The notes under the pieces: model-generated | The model's input: only the letters and a program-made list of their open reading frames with translations | What the model was told of the DNA's origin: nothing | The model's database searches: none | In this document: in pieces, positions 11,221 through 22,240 of the stretch | How positions within the stretch are numbered: the first letter of the stretch is position 1 | Layout: each line of letters begins with the position of its first letter | Program-made: the position numbers and the translations under genes | Assembly (NCBI GenBank): GCA_013398295.1 | Contig: VZSF01007823.1 | Coordinates: 1,753,363 to 1,817,362, forward strand | Direction of reading: 5' to 3' | Origin: Chionis minor | Taxonomy: Eukaryota; Chordata; Aves; Charadriiformes; Chionididae | Length of the DNA stretch: 64,000 nt

Positions 11221-14200
11221 GGAGATGCTTTCCTCTGCTGGTTTTCTTCCTGTTTCTCTACCCCTTTTCCCTCCCCGCTCCCCTTTTCTTTTGATCTGGA
11301 GTTTCTGCTTCAGAAAGGTGAGAGTCCGCCTGCCAGGACACCGCAGAGTCGGACGGGGCACGAAGAGAAATCACGGGCTGGCTTGTGCCATCCGGCTGTG
11401 TGGGAGGGGGCCGCAGCGCTGACAACTAGAAGGTTAAATGCTGGCTGCCCCAGAGAGGTGCGTGGGGAGGGAGCCACACGCTTGTCACATGCCTCTGGGC
11501 CGAGGATCCCTCTCCCACAGGCTTTTCTTCCTCCCAGTTTCTCGAAGCCCTCTGAAGTACACTGATGTAGTGTTATTAATGGTGTCTATAATGCTCCCGT
11601 CAAAAGCGCATGTGTTGGGGAAGAGGGAATGAACTTCTCTAACTGGTCAGCAAAAGAGAACAGTGGAAAGAGTTTTCTCATCCTTCATTCCCTGTGCACG
11701 GAGGTAAAAGGGTTGAGTAATGACAGAGGAATTAAGCGAGGGTAGACTCTTACTGGTGTGTGTATATGTGGAACAAGGTGCGTGTTTCTCTCCGACTTCA
11801 CTTTCGGGGGTGATGTGCATTGCCAGAATCCCCTGAATTCTGCTCAAGCATCGGATCCTTTTCACGTCTCCATTAATACCCTTTGGTAATAACAATAACT
11901 GGGTGATGTCTTAATCCCAGTGACTGCCTGTCAGAGGGTGCCTGCCAACCTGTATCCGTTTCAATCTGATTGATGGGCGAACAGCAGGATTCTGCCTCCG
12001 TCTCAGAAGCGAGAGGCACAGGTGAGCTGGGAGGGAAAAACCACCATCTGAAGAGGGTTTCCTAATAGGGGTATTTGGGTTCTTTCAAGTGTGGCAGACG
12101 TACTCATTAAACACAAGGAGCTCGGGGCCAGCGTGATGGTGGTGTAAGGAAATGAAACTAGAACTGTTGATTATCCAGACAGTTCTCAACAGCCTCCTTC
12201 CAGATCTCATGAGCGGCTGTATAAAAGGGAATAATGGTGGCGGTGTTAGAGGTAAAGAGGAAATTAGTACAGGGTGCACTTAAAAAGGAGTAAAGTAGGA
12301 AACAAACCCCTGATGAGAGGGATGTGGAGATCAGAGCAACAAACTGCAGTAGTGCCGGGGAATCTTCTGCGCTGTTGATGGAGTCGTTATGCTCAGGGAG
12401 AAATTATGCTCACTTTTAAAAAGTGCGCTGAAGAAATGGGGGGCAGGAGGTGAGATTGGGAGAAGAAACTCTTTTTATGAAGAGGTTATTTTACCTTTGT
12501 GCATTTCTTTCTGCCTGATTCAAATGGGCTCCACTTGCCCGCTCATCTGTGAATGTTAAAAGGGGATGCTGGACCTGCGCAGGTTACAAATGGACTAAAA
12601 TGGAAGCTCTTGCTAACTAAACCAATTCCTCTTGAAATCAAGCTTGAATGAGCCTGTTAATAAAAATGTGTGTTTTACTCCCGTAAATGGCTCTTTTTTT
12701 ATTATTTTCTTTTTCCAGGGGCTGGTCCTGGAAAAAAAAAATCCTGGCAAAGTGGCTAGTGTCCAGTTCTCTGCTTGATTTTAAGAGGCTTTGCCATGCG
12801 GGTTTGGGGTTGGTTTTTTTTGAGGGCTTTTCTACTTTTTAGGTCTCTGTCAGGAGTGAGGGTATTCCTAGTTATTACTGCGCGGAGAAGGCAGGATTTC
12901 AGAAACGTCCCCCTGCAAGTCATCTTGGTGGGCACTTGCTGCCTATAGGTCGAGGTTGCAATGTACTCCTTGCTTCTGCATCCCTGAAGGCTACTTGGCA
13001 AGCTGGGCCATGGCCTCAGAGGCAGTTGCCCACTCTTCCAGCCCCCGAGTCGGGGCCGTAACCCACCGCAGGGGCACGTGCTAGCCCTAGTGTGACACCA
13101 GTATCGCCCATGGAGTCTAATAACCGCGGTACGGCTTCCTTGGCAGACGCGCTCCGCGGTGCCAGGAGAATTGGTAGAGATGCAATAATACTCTCTTGTG
13201 GTCTTTACAGATATCATTGAGGATGGAGGGGCGGACTGAAAAAAATAACAACAACAATAATAATGGTTTTGCCTTGATGTGTTGCGGCATCATGTCAAGT
13301 TATGTCAGGGAGGTAACATCATTTTGTGTGTTTGAAGCGACATAATATATCTTGACTGATGCAACATGACTTGGTATTAGGAAATACCATTTTACAGTGG
13401 AACTTTGGCAAATGTCTTCCCGCAACAAATGTTAGGAAGTGAGAGAAAAGAGACGAGGGGGGAAAAAAGGGAAAGGTTGAGCGTGAAAAACTTCAAGGCT
13501 TGCATTTTAGTCAGTTCCACTGTGTAAATCACGGCTGCGTTTGCTGTGGGCAAGCCAACCTACACACCGTGCAGCGCATTTATAAATTTCAAGATAATGA
13601 GAGTTAAGATATTTCTCCAATACATAAATGTTTTGATTGCAAAGACCAGATTTCTGCTTAAAAAAGTAAACTGACATCAGGTATCATGATTAATTCAAAC
13701 AGATTGTGTTAATTGTAGTTGACTTTAATTGCTGTACAAATGTGTTGGGGGTTAGAAAACTTTTTTTATTGTTGGTGTGTGAAATGAGTAAGCAGATAAA
13801 GTGTTTAAAAATACGTATTTGCAGAGGGAGTGATCCAGCCTCTATGACAGGCTGAAGCACAAAAGGAATAAAACTGATGTTGATCCATTACTGCCTATTT
13901 TTTACAAGTGCGTTATGTCTGCTAGTTTGCTCTGCCACAGAAGCCAGCTGCGATAGACAAAGGCAAACTTCATTTTTTTATCAAGAATCTGCCTTTCTTG
14001 TAATTACCAAATCGTGTAAGCTTAAATAGACCATATATTTTGGGGTAAGACTGTCCTTTTTAAAGGTGATAGGGTTGAAAAGTACACAAAGAGAGAGATG
14101 GAGCGGTTTTGGAGTTCACAGTTTCCTAATGGAGGCAAATAGTACATTAGAAGTATTAAATTACCTCAAATTTAGAAAGCCTGTGTTTTTGTTACTTTTT

Positions 14201-14989
14201 GCACCAATGCTTTTAACTGTTCGACTTTAATCTTTGGGATAAGGTCCTCCTCCTTTTTAGCTTGTGATACTTCATAAAATAAACTGATTATTTATGGTGG
14301 TTGCGCTCTTACACTAGAATACGTGTTCAACACGTGCAAACTAGTATCACTAGGAAACAGGAGTTGTTCAAAGTACTAGATGAAAACGATTCACTGTAAA
14401 ATGATACGTTTAACATCAAATATGTTCAAGGACTGTTAGGATTAAGTATTCTGAATGGAGGGGGGAAGGAAAAGCCACTTCAGCTGGGGATAAGGAATCT
14501 AATTAAAAATCGGTATTAAGGATATATAACTTGAGCCCGCTATCATGCTTTTTAGAGTACCGTTGTATCAGTTGTAAGGGGGAGGAAGAAGTATCATTAA
14601 AGCAGGAATGAAATGTTTTCTGGGATTAAAAGACAGGAGGGAGATGGTGCTGTTGGTAGCAAAGCATCTGATCCCGCAATCCTTACGAGCGCCATCGGAG
14701 GCAACGGATGACTGGAATAAGGCTTGCGAGTTGCGAGAGGGAGTGAAAAAAAGACGCAGGCCCCAAACTTGTCACTTTATATTTGGGCATGGATGGCACC
14801 TCTGAGCGAAGCGGCGCGAACCTGCGAGGGTTTGTGCCGCCTTTGATTTGCCCCATTCCTTTTAATCCCGACCTGGCGAAAATGGAGCTGTATTCTCCGG
14901 AGTATTCCCTGCGACCGATACCTAGGCGTGAAAACAAACCCCAAAGGTTTGCAGGGAAAAATTAGCGTCGAGTTTTGGGTGGCAACAGA
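11221..14989. other. Inter-promoter spacer, no gene seen
   Basis: Between the two CpG islands I see no exon-like ORF and no CR1. It includes a conserved-looking AT-rich patch (13540-13760), an imperfect inverted repeat (13276-13300 with 13351-13370) and a short AAC/AAT simple repeat near 13242-13263. If block A is a promoter, this is intronic in the longer LMO1 transcript. Confidence 0.6.
13540..13760. promoter_or_regulatory. Candidate conserved non-coding element
   Basis: AT-rich, repeat-free patch with several homeodomain-type cores in a short span (ATGATTAATTC, TTAATTGTAG, TTTAATTGC) and TTTATAAATTTC. Its texture is typical of deeply conserved vertebrate enhancers. No ORF. Confidence 0.35.
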
Positions 14990-15324
14990 TGTGTGGAATC
15001 CAGCTGCCGGTAGCCGGGCTGTGGCGTCAGGCGGGCGGGTGGCCGGCATCCGCCGCGGAGTTTGGAGTCTGAAACACGCCAGAAGCCACCGGCCGGTCCC
15101 CAACCCGCTTGTCCCCAAAAGCCCCGTCTCTGAGGGCCCCGCTGCGGCTGGGGGCGTTGGGGAGCAGCCGAGCGCCGGCCGGGAGGCGGCCCGGAGCGCC
15201 GGGACCGGGCGGCCGCTCGCCGGGAAGGAGGGAGGCGGCGGGGCCGGGGCCGGGCTGCAGGTGGTGCTGCTGAGCCGGGAAGGCTGCGGCTGTGCCAGGA
15301 AACTCCGGCAGGAGAAGGGAGAGG
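14990..15324 (+). promoter_or_regulatory. CpG island of LMO1 promoter B
   Basis: GC-rich, CpG-dense stretch immediately upstream of block B, with runs such as GGCGGGCGGG (Sp1-type GC box) near 15030. The open frames across it on both strands are a by-product of composition. It marks the promoter that serves the visible exon 1. Confidence 0.75.
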
Positions 15325-15553
15325 GGTCCCTGGGAAATATGTGCATTTATTCAATAGCAAGTGTGCAAAGCTCAGGAATTGAGAGGCAGAGGCGGCAGCG
15401 GTGGGGCTTGGGTATCCTGCCCTCTCTGAATACAATTTCAGATTTAGATTCGGCTCGAATCCAAAGGGAAAAACTCTTTATAAGGTTGAAAGCTGTGTAG
15501 TTGCAACAGCCGGGGTTATGAGCTATCAAATGCAATTACATTAAAATAGATTA
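15325..15553 (+). promoter_or_regulatory. Promoter-like block B upstream of LMO1 exon 1
   Basis: This is the downstream copy of the duplicated element (see block A, 10016-10310). It starts with GGTCCCTGGGAAAT and ends with a GAGCTATCA ... ATTACATTAA segment. A TATA-like TTTATAA lies at 15477-15483. If used, transcription would begin near 15505-15515, giving a 5' leader of about 380 bases to the exon 1 ATG. It is flanked upstream by a CpG island. Retention of four ordered segments in two copies implies selection on both. Whether they act as core promoter or as transcribed leader cannot be decided from sequence. Confidence 0.75.
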
Positions 15554-15892
15554 TACCGTGTAAATTGAGCCATTTAGAAGGTGAGAACCAAAGAAAACGG
15601 CTCTGATCCCCCTTCTTTCGAAATTGCAGTTTTAGTTCCTTGCAATTCTGAGGCACGAAAGTAGGTGAGACTGCTTTTGTATCTGCAAAGTGCTTTATTT
15701 CTGAGTGTAATTCTAACTGAGTGCAATCTAGGTTAAAAGCTGGACAACTGGGTAATTAGAGCTCACTTGCTGCTAAAGGACGATCAGCTGTACCGTAGCT
15801 CATTTGTGTTCCCAGAGACTTGCTCTCTTCTCCCCTGAGCGGAGGCTGCTGGAGAAGGAGCGTCTGTCCCCGGACTTTTCTTGATTGCGGAG
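15554..15892 (+). other. LMO1: Probable LMO1 5' leader
   Basis: Sequence between block B and the exon 1 ATG, with no intervening clear splice acceptor, so it is probably 5' untranslated region, at least in its 3' part. It contains GGTAATTAGA at 15751-15760. A similar TAATTAG core occurs upstream of block A. The transcription start is inferred only. Confidence 0.5.
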
Positions 15893-15917
15893 ATGATGGT
15901 GCTGGACAAGGAGGACG
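15893..15917 (+). CDS. LMO1: LMO1 coding exon 1 (N-terminus)
   Basis: This 25-base coding segment encodes MMVLDKED plus the first base of a Gly codon. It ends at a strong donor, GACG/GTAGGT, with the intron starting at 15918. The peptide matches the N-terminus of vertebrate LMO1, and the phase fits exon 2 exactly: G plus GT gives Gly, then VPMLSV. Two ATGs occur in tandem. The second, at 15896, has the better context (A at -3, G at +4), so either may initiate. LMO1 is a nuclear adaptor of two LIM domains that binds LDB1 and bridges bHLH and GATA factors. It is expressed in developing hindbrain and other neural tissue and is a T-cell leukaemia and neuroblastoma oncogene in humans. The exon is too short to be found by ORF length and rests on peptide match, phase and donor. 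Confidence 0.93.
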
Positions 15918-17879
15918 GTAGGTGGGCTGAGATTGTGTAAGCCTGCGCTCGGTGTCTTCTGTGTGCTGCTAACGTAGAAATAAATAGTTTTGAAACAGAT
16001 GCGCGCTGCGCGTATTGGAGCGCTCTGCTTTCAGCTTCTGATCTTTTCCTCTTGCGTTGGTAAAAGCATGCTTGCTCTTTCTTTCTTTCTTTTTCTTTTT
16101 TTTTTTTTTAAATTTCTTCTCTGGCATGATCGAACCAGTCGAGAAGGGTTTGCCCCAGGCTCTGTTTGCTGAAGGACATAGCAGAAACAGCTTGATTTTG
16201 GGTTTTTTATATCTATTTAGATTTTTTCATTCTACAAGTTACTCTAATATATCCATTTTAGCCTCTTTATTTTTAACAGCTTTTATTGTAAATCTAATTT
16301 TGAGATTTTTCTTTCCTTTCCGTTGCATGTCATTTGGGTCTCTTTAATGTGCGCCTTTAATATCTATTTCTCGCAGCTTTTCTTCATAGCTATAAACATA
16401 ATGACAATAAGCTAATAAGCTGCTCTGGCAAAAAAACCCCATTGGCTTATTCTAAGAATTTGCTCCCTTCTCTAAATGACAGAAGTGGAGGTTCATTTGG
16501 GAGGCGATTTAATGAATGGAGCTGAAGGAGAGCTTGACTTATTTTAGGACTTCACATATACTTATTTTTTAAAGCCGACTAGTCCCTATCAAGGATGACT
16601 AAGGGGTACAAACTGATGTAAAGAATAATAGAGAGTGTTAGTTAGTAGTTCGAATGACCTGATGCCTTCTTTTGCACGTTGCCTGCCAGGGCGTGCAACT
16701 TAACTGCTCAGTCACCAGTAGTTTCTAGGATGAATGTGGTAAGTCTAATCACAACTTTTTAATGAGGTTTTTCTAAGGCTTTGGTCTTCCCTCATAGCTT
16801 GTCCACTGAAAGCAAAGATTAAAACTGAGGCAGAGCAGAACGCTTCTGTAGCCATCCAGATGGACTTCCATTGATGATGCCGCCTCTTGCCAAAGACCTC
16901 CACCTTGGTGGCATTTTTTATATTGACAGGGGCAACTGCATCTTAACTTTTAATGCACGTTTGTAGCTATTATCTCATTGTTTCATTTCGCCTCTATAAA
17001 TTGATGAAGTGTGCCATGTAATGGGTGTGTTGCTGCTTTTAAATTTTTTTTCAGAAATCTCTTTAAGTGTTAAAAAAAAGGAAGTCATAGGTAGCCGTCA
17101 TTTGGAAGCAGAAGAAATTACTGAGTATTTGCAAGACTGTAGACAGGAAACAGCTTTCCACAGGGAGCCAAAGAGCTTGGAGAAATTGGAAGTTGAGCAT
17201 TTTGTCAGTAGCATTGATTTTACTTGAATATATGTATTGCTTTTTAAAATATTTATGAGAAAAATAACTTGTAATTCAAAGTCACTTGCCTTCCTGTGTC
17301 AGATTGGTGCTAATCATGTATTGTGAATAGTACTGAAAGCTGCCCAATGCTCATAAGTTGGAGCAATGTGATTTTTGTTCCCTGACCCACATCTGTCTTC
17401 TGGTATTTTAAAACTGAATTAATACTGTACTGGAGAATAATTAGGAAAGAAGGCTTGACTATTGAAAATAATGGATGGATGCTCACCTTTAACCAAAGGT
17501 CTTCTACTGAAGTTTCTCTTGGCTCTCTCCCCTCCTTGTCTCCCAAAAAAGGGTGAGGAGGAAATACTACCCAGTATTTTACATCTCACATTTTGAGGTC
17601 TTTGTCTCATTAGAAGTTTGATTTCTAAAATTACCAATCTGGTGTATTCCTGTGCGTAGAATTTGAATCTAGTTTCTGGGATGGGATGTGAGGTTTTGTT
17701 GCATTTTCCTGTAAAGCACTTGGGACAATGAAAAAATGTGAATGGACTTTTCACAAAGATTTTACATCTTTATAATATGATACCAAGCAGAAATGCGTCA
17801 TTATCAGAGCCCTCTTGTATGCAGATTCAATCAAATTTTGACTAAGAGTTGACCAATGTGGGGTCAGTGGCCGTGCATA

Positions 17880-18000
17880 AGTTGTCTTGCCCCTCTGGAT
17901 TTATTCCGTGCTAATTAAATTTGCATCCTAAAACTGTGAGATAATCTTATTCAGGGCAAAAATTAAAATAAATCCCGGGCTTTATTTCTGCTGAGATCTC
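17880..18000. promoter_or_regulatory. Candidate conserved element with POU octamer
   Basis: Contains a perfect octamer ATTTGCAT at 17919-17926 directly abutting TAATTAA, a common neural POU plus homeodomain arrangement, followed by AT-rich unique sequence. No repeat or coding signal. Confidence 0.35.
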
Positions 18001-18469
18001 CTAAGTTCCTTTGCTAACACAGTAGAACTTTAAAAAAAGAAGTAGACGTGAAGCATCTGTTACACATCTTCTAGATCAGCTTTGCAGTTGACTGGACTGT
18101 GGATAAAAGACATGCTAAGTGCTTGAGTATTGCTTATGCTGGGAAAACAAATGAAGCTAACAGGGTTTCAAAGGCTTTGAAGCAGTGTCGCTCTCAGAGG
18201 TGTTCAGTTGTTTTCTTTGGCAATACAAGTTGAAGCAAGCTAGTTTACTTTATTAGAGGCATAAGGCTACTCTTGTAACCTTCCTCTGACGAAGATGAAT
18301 TTGGCTGACTGACCTTACTTCTTTTTGGACCACACGTGTTGTGCTGGGTATGGGGGTTTTTTTGGTTTTTTCCTCTTCTTAGGACTCATCTGTTTTAAAG
18401 GACAGCAGCGTTTTCCGTATTTTGTTAAACCTTCCTTTTCAATTTGTGTTTCCCCATAGAACTGCGTTC

Positions 18470-18740
18470 TGCTATGATGGAGCAATGCAAATCAAGTAGA
18501 ATAGCCCAAATTAATTCTTCACATTGGCGGCAGTATGATTGCCTGCATGGAATCAATAATGCATCATGGAGGGATCAAATTTTGGAGTATAATGTGTGAA
18601 TAATGCTTGACACAAAACAAAAATTCAGTCATCATAATAGCAATTAGGAAAAAGCTGCAGCTTATCCCAGCTGTAATCTCTGCTAACAATAAAGCACAGC
18701 CTGGTAATCAGCATGTATGGTATGAAATGCACTAATAGAA
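18470..18740. promoter_or_regulatory. Candidate conserved element with POU octamer
   Basis: Unique sequence with a perfect octamer ATGCAAAT at 18485-18492, AATTAATTC near 18510, AATCAATAATGCATCA near 18550 and AGCAATTAGG near 18640. It is the second octamer-bearing patch within 600 bp. Texture suggests an enhancer; alignment is needed. Confidence 0.4.
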
Positions 18741-20095
18741 ATCACGGCTCTTTGTTATGTGTGCGGGGGGTGAAAGTTTCCTTTTAGATAACTTGTACTG
18801 TGTTAACTAGACATAGTATCCTTCAACCAAATTATTGAGTGTGTGTGCACTTGTAAAAACATGGATCAGCTGTGTGTTCGTCCCGGTGTTTGTATAGACA
18901 GTAGCACCCCAAATCACGGATCCTTTGTGTTTTCAAGCAGAACTCTGATTAAATAGATGGCCAGAGTAGGCCAAGTAAATAATATATCAGAGGACTCCAT
19001 TAAACACGTAGCAGTAGAGAAACCTTGGTCTTTATTTAAAAAAAAATTCCATAGTTCCCTTAAAAATGAAAAGAAGAATACAGATACTCAGTGGTTGTGT
19101 GTGATGGGGTTGGAGAATGGGTCTTAGGTTGATGGGAGGTATTTAGGGCAATGAATATTAGGTAATTTGAAACTGGATTAGTAGCAGCAGTTGGGTTCCC
19201 TGTTGTGTAAGAGCCCATCTTACCCTGCAACAGAAGGAAAGAGAAGCAGCATTTGGAATTAGAAAAGCAGTGAAATTGATTGTATAATGGCAGTTACAAG
19301 AATGGTGCCACAGCGCCCTAGCAGAGCCGTGGGTTGGCTTCACAGCTGAGTATGCCAGTTGCCATGCAGAGGTACCTATAGATAGGTAGGTGGATATAGG
19401 GAGAAATCTATCTCCACCAAGATAGGTCCTGGCAATCTGCTTCTGTTGATAAAAATCACTGTGCACACAAAAATAAGACACATACAGGTTGTACACAAGC
19501 CTAATATAAGTAATGACATATAGAAAGAAGAGCTGTTTGACCTGCTGCTGGTATCTTCTGTTGTACCATACCTTTCTCACGTATGCTTGTTGAGGAATCA
19601 TGCAAAGAGAGAGGAGGGAAATGGCAGAGTGGCTTTTTGCCCACATGACATGGAATTTAATTTTTCTGTTACTTGATATTCCTGAGGCTGCCTCTTCTTT
19701 TCCTTCTTCTTTTTATCTCCTGTGCCCTTCTACCTTGGACCTTCTCCATGGACCATCGTTGGCTAGCTTCCTGTGTATGAAGAACCACTGCATATCTTCC
19801 CAGACATCAGCTTGTTCAAAAATGTTTGATTCAAGTCTCTGAAGACCCTGTATTTACCTATTTAACTAGGTTACCTGTTAGGTTTTTGAGGGCTTGATCT
19901 TGAATCACATGGTCCTGGTGTAATTTCAGATGTTTGGTTAATGACACACTGTCCTTTTGTGATTCAGATGTACAGTGGTGGATTAATATATTTATGAAGA
20001 GTAGACAGAAGGTTGTAAAAGCAGGAATCTGAATAAGGCCAGAACACACTTGGCAGCAGAATAAACTGTGAGGCTTGGTTTGGCCAGAAAGGACC

Positions 20096-20100
20096 AAAAA

Positions 20101-20130
<30 letters not shown>
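20096..20130 (+). repeat. A23 tract followed by (TA)n
   Basis: About 23 A followed by six TA units. It resembles a poly(A) tail, but no retroelement body is recognisable upstream, so I call it a simple repeat. Confidence 0.9.
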
Positions 20131-20132
<2 letters not shown>

Positions 20133-21530
20133 GGACTGTTTCTCCAAAGCTGACCAAGGGTAGAGTTTGAGGTAGTCTTCCTAGAGGTGCTCCCTGTCCC
20201 TGGAAATGGCAAATACAGAGGCATGAGAGAACCATGGGATAGTAAAATAATTGCCTTAAACCTCTTCAAGAAATGGAAGGTACTATAGTTGGAGTGCTGG
20301 TAACCTAGATCTCTATTTGATGAGAACTTACGCTGTGCACAGAAGAGAGGTGAAAGGAGTTAGCAGGTCTGATAGGAGCAACCTCCTTTGTATAGGTGTA
20401 TTCCTGCCAGGCAATCAAATAGTTCTTAGTGATTGTTCAGGCTAGATAGCTGAAGGGTCTGGGTAGGCATCTGTATAGGATGTCACCGTTTTTTTTGTTC
20501 CCAGATGCTGGTGACACGTGGTAGTTGACATAACATGCGTTAAAACAGTGTGGGAACGTTTTTCAGCCTGGGTGATAGGGCAAAAGAAGCAGCTGGTTCT
20601 TGGAAATTAGTTCGCTCTAATTTTGGTTTAATACAGTAGAAAGTATGCTGGATACCCTGGCAGAAGAACATAATTTGTCTTCTTTGGAGTTAGTGTTTAA
20701 TTTTATTATCTTTAATAGATACAACGTGAAAATGTCAGCCTGTTTGTCATAGTCTTTCCGAAAATGCTCTCTTATGGTAGAATCTTCGGAAAAATTCCTT
20801 TTAAGAGCAGTGCATTATTAATAAAGTAATCCATTAGGTCTGGTGATAAAGGGTCACAGAAGAGTCTGAAGTACGTTTCTTAAATGGTTAAGAAATTTAT
20901 CATGGTTGGAGGATTAATTGATTTCATTTGGAGGCTTTCTTAAGGTTTTCAGGCTTTGTGTTTAGAGATGGTTTTACTCTTCGCAAATGTGCTTGCTGTT
21001 CAAAGTTTTGCTTCGCTGTCATTAACATGAACTATTACATTTCTGCTAAAGGCAAACGGTTCTTTTAGCATTATGACTGATTGCATCTGTGAGGAGTCTT
21101 ACTTAAGTAAAGAATATGAAAGTTTACGGCAAATAAGGTATTTTACTTGAAATCAATTCAAAATCAGAATAATGGCATCAGGCATTAAGTGTTGCAGTGT
21201 AAGAATAAAAAAGGCACTGCAGATGCTGCTAAATGCTGAACTATAAAACTCTAATGGGTCTATATCTTTTTAAAATTGGACAGAACTGTCATCGTTTAGA
21301 ATACATAGACATTGTTTTAAACCGTATAGAAATCATGGCCCCCAACTTCAATAATGTGCGTAACTGTTGCCAGGGAATGATTTATTCAGTGAATGTAGCT
21401 CCTATTCACTGAAGACCTGGGGGTGGAGGGAAGGGCGATTTAAAATGAAAGTTGTTCACTATTAGATTAACATAATTAAACCTATAGATGGTCTGAGAAC
21501 AATTCACCGCAGCTGTTTTTTTAATTCTCA

Positions 21531-21570
21531 GTGTGTAAGTGTGTGTGTGTGTGTGTGTATGTGTATGCAT
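21531..21570 (+). repeat. (GT)n microsatellite
   Basis: GT dinucleotide repeat with interruptions (GTGTGTAAGT at the left, TATGTGTATG at the right). The longest pure run is nine to ten units. Confidence 0.95.
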
Positions 21571-22129
21571 TTTCTCTGTCCTCCAACAGGATGACTCCCG
21601 AGCCCGAGTTTTCAAGCGCGATGTTGGGTGCTATCTGTGCAAACAGATGCTCAGCTCTCCTTTCCGGTGAATGTTCGTGCAAACTAGTTTCTTCATACAT
21701 TGCACATCAAAGCAGATCATGGATGCTGTTGTCCAAATTTAGAGGGTTTTTTAATTTCATTGAACATTTCTGAATTCTTTACGCTAGTGTTCAGAGTTCC
21801 TTGCATGCTAATCCAACTCTGAAAGGGTGATTTGGGCAGCGACAGTAATATTTGCCTTCTTTTTAAACTATTGATTTCAACAGTTCTAGTTTTTCTTAAA
21901 GAAAAAGTGGATGATTGTTGCATATTCATGACTGAACTGCAGAGAACTTGGACCAGAATTAAACAATTAACCCTCTCGCCAATGTAAACATCCATTTGAG
22001 TGGAAGCCAGGGATGTTCCTACTTGGTTTATTATGGATCTGAGATATAGAAATGTATTCCGGAGGACTGTGTTTCTAATAAATAAAAAGGCATAATGAGA
22101 ATGTAACTGGGAAGGAAGACAAAAGCAGC

Positions 22130-22240
22130 CATGCTTTAAATTGTTAATGATGGTGCCAGTGGCTGCAGCTTTACCACAGCTGTTTAAATTGATCAGCTAG
22201 TGAAAATGTTTTGTTTTGGCATTTTCCCTGCATGTGCAAC
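22130..22240. promoter_or_regulatory. Candidate conserved element with E-box
   Basis: Contains TTGTTAATGATGG, a CAGCTG E-box at 22177-22182 and two nearby TTTAAATTG motifs. Unique, non-coding, AT-rich on either side. Confidence 0.3.

Noticed and set aside
12756..13217. 153-codon minus-strand ORF
   Set aside because: No recognisable domain, low-complexity flanks, no splice or promoter context; the length is within chance for the region's GC patch.
14645..14668. ATGGTGCTG resembling the LMO1 start (M-V-L) as an alternative first exon
   Set aside because: It continues TTGGTAGCA, which does not encode D-x-E-D and has the wrong splice phase for exon 2. The match is three codons and is likely chance.
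14777..15500. ORFs of 157-190 codons on both strands across 14.8-15.5 kb
   Set aside because: Pro, Arg and Ala-rich products of a CpG island, overlapping on opposite strands, with no recognisable domain; the region is promoter DNA.
20096..20130. Poly(A)-TA tract as a retrogene or SINE tail
   Set aside because: No element body or target-site duplication could be recognised next to it.
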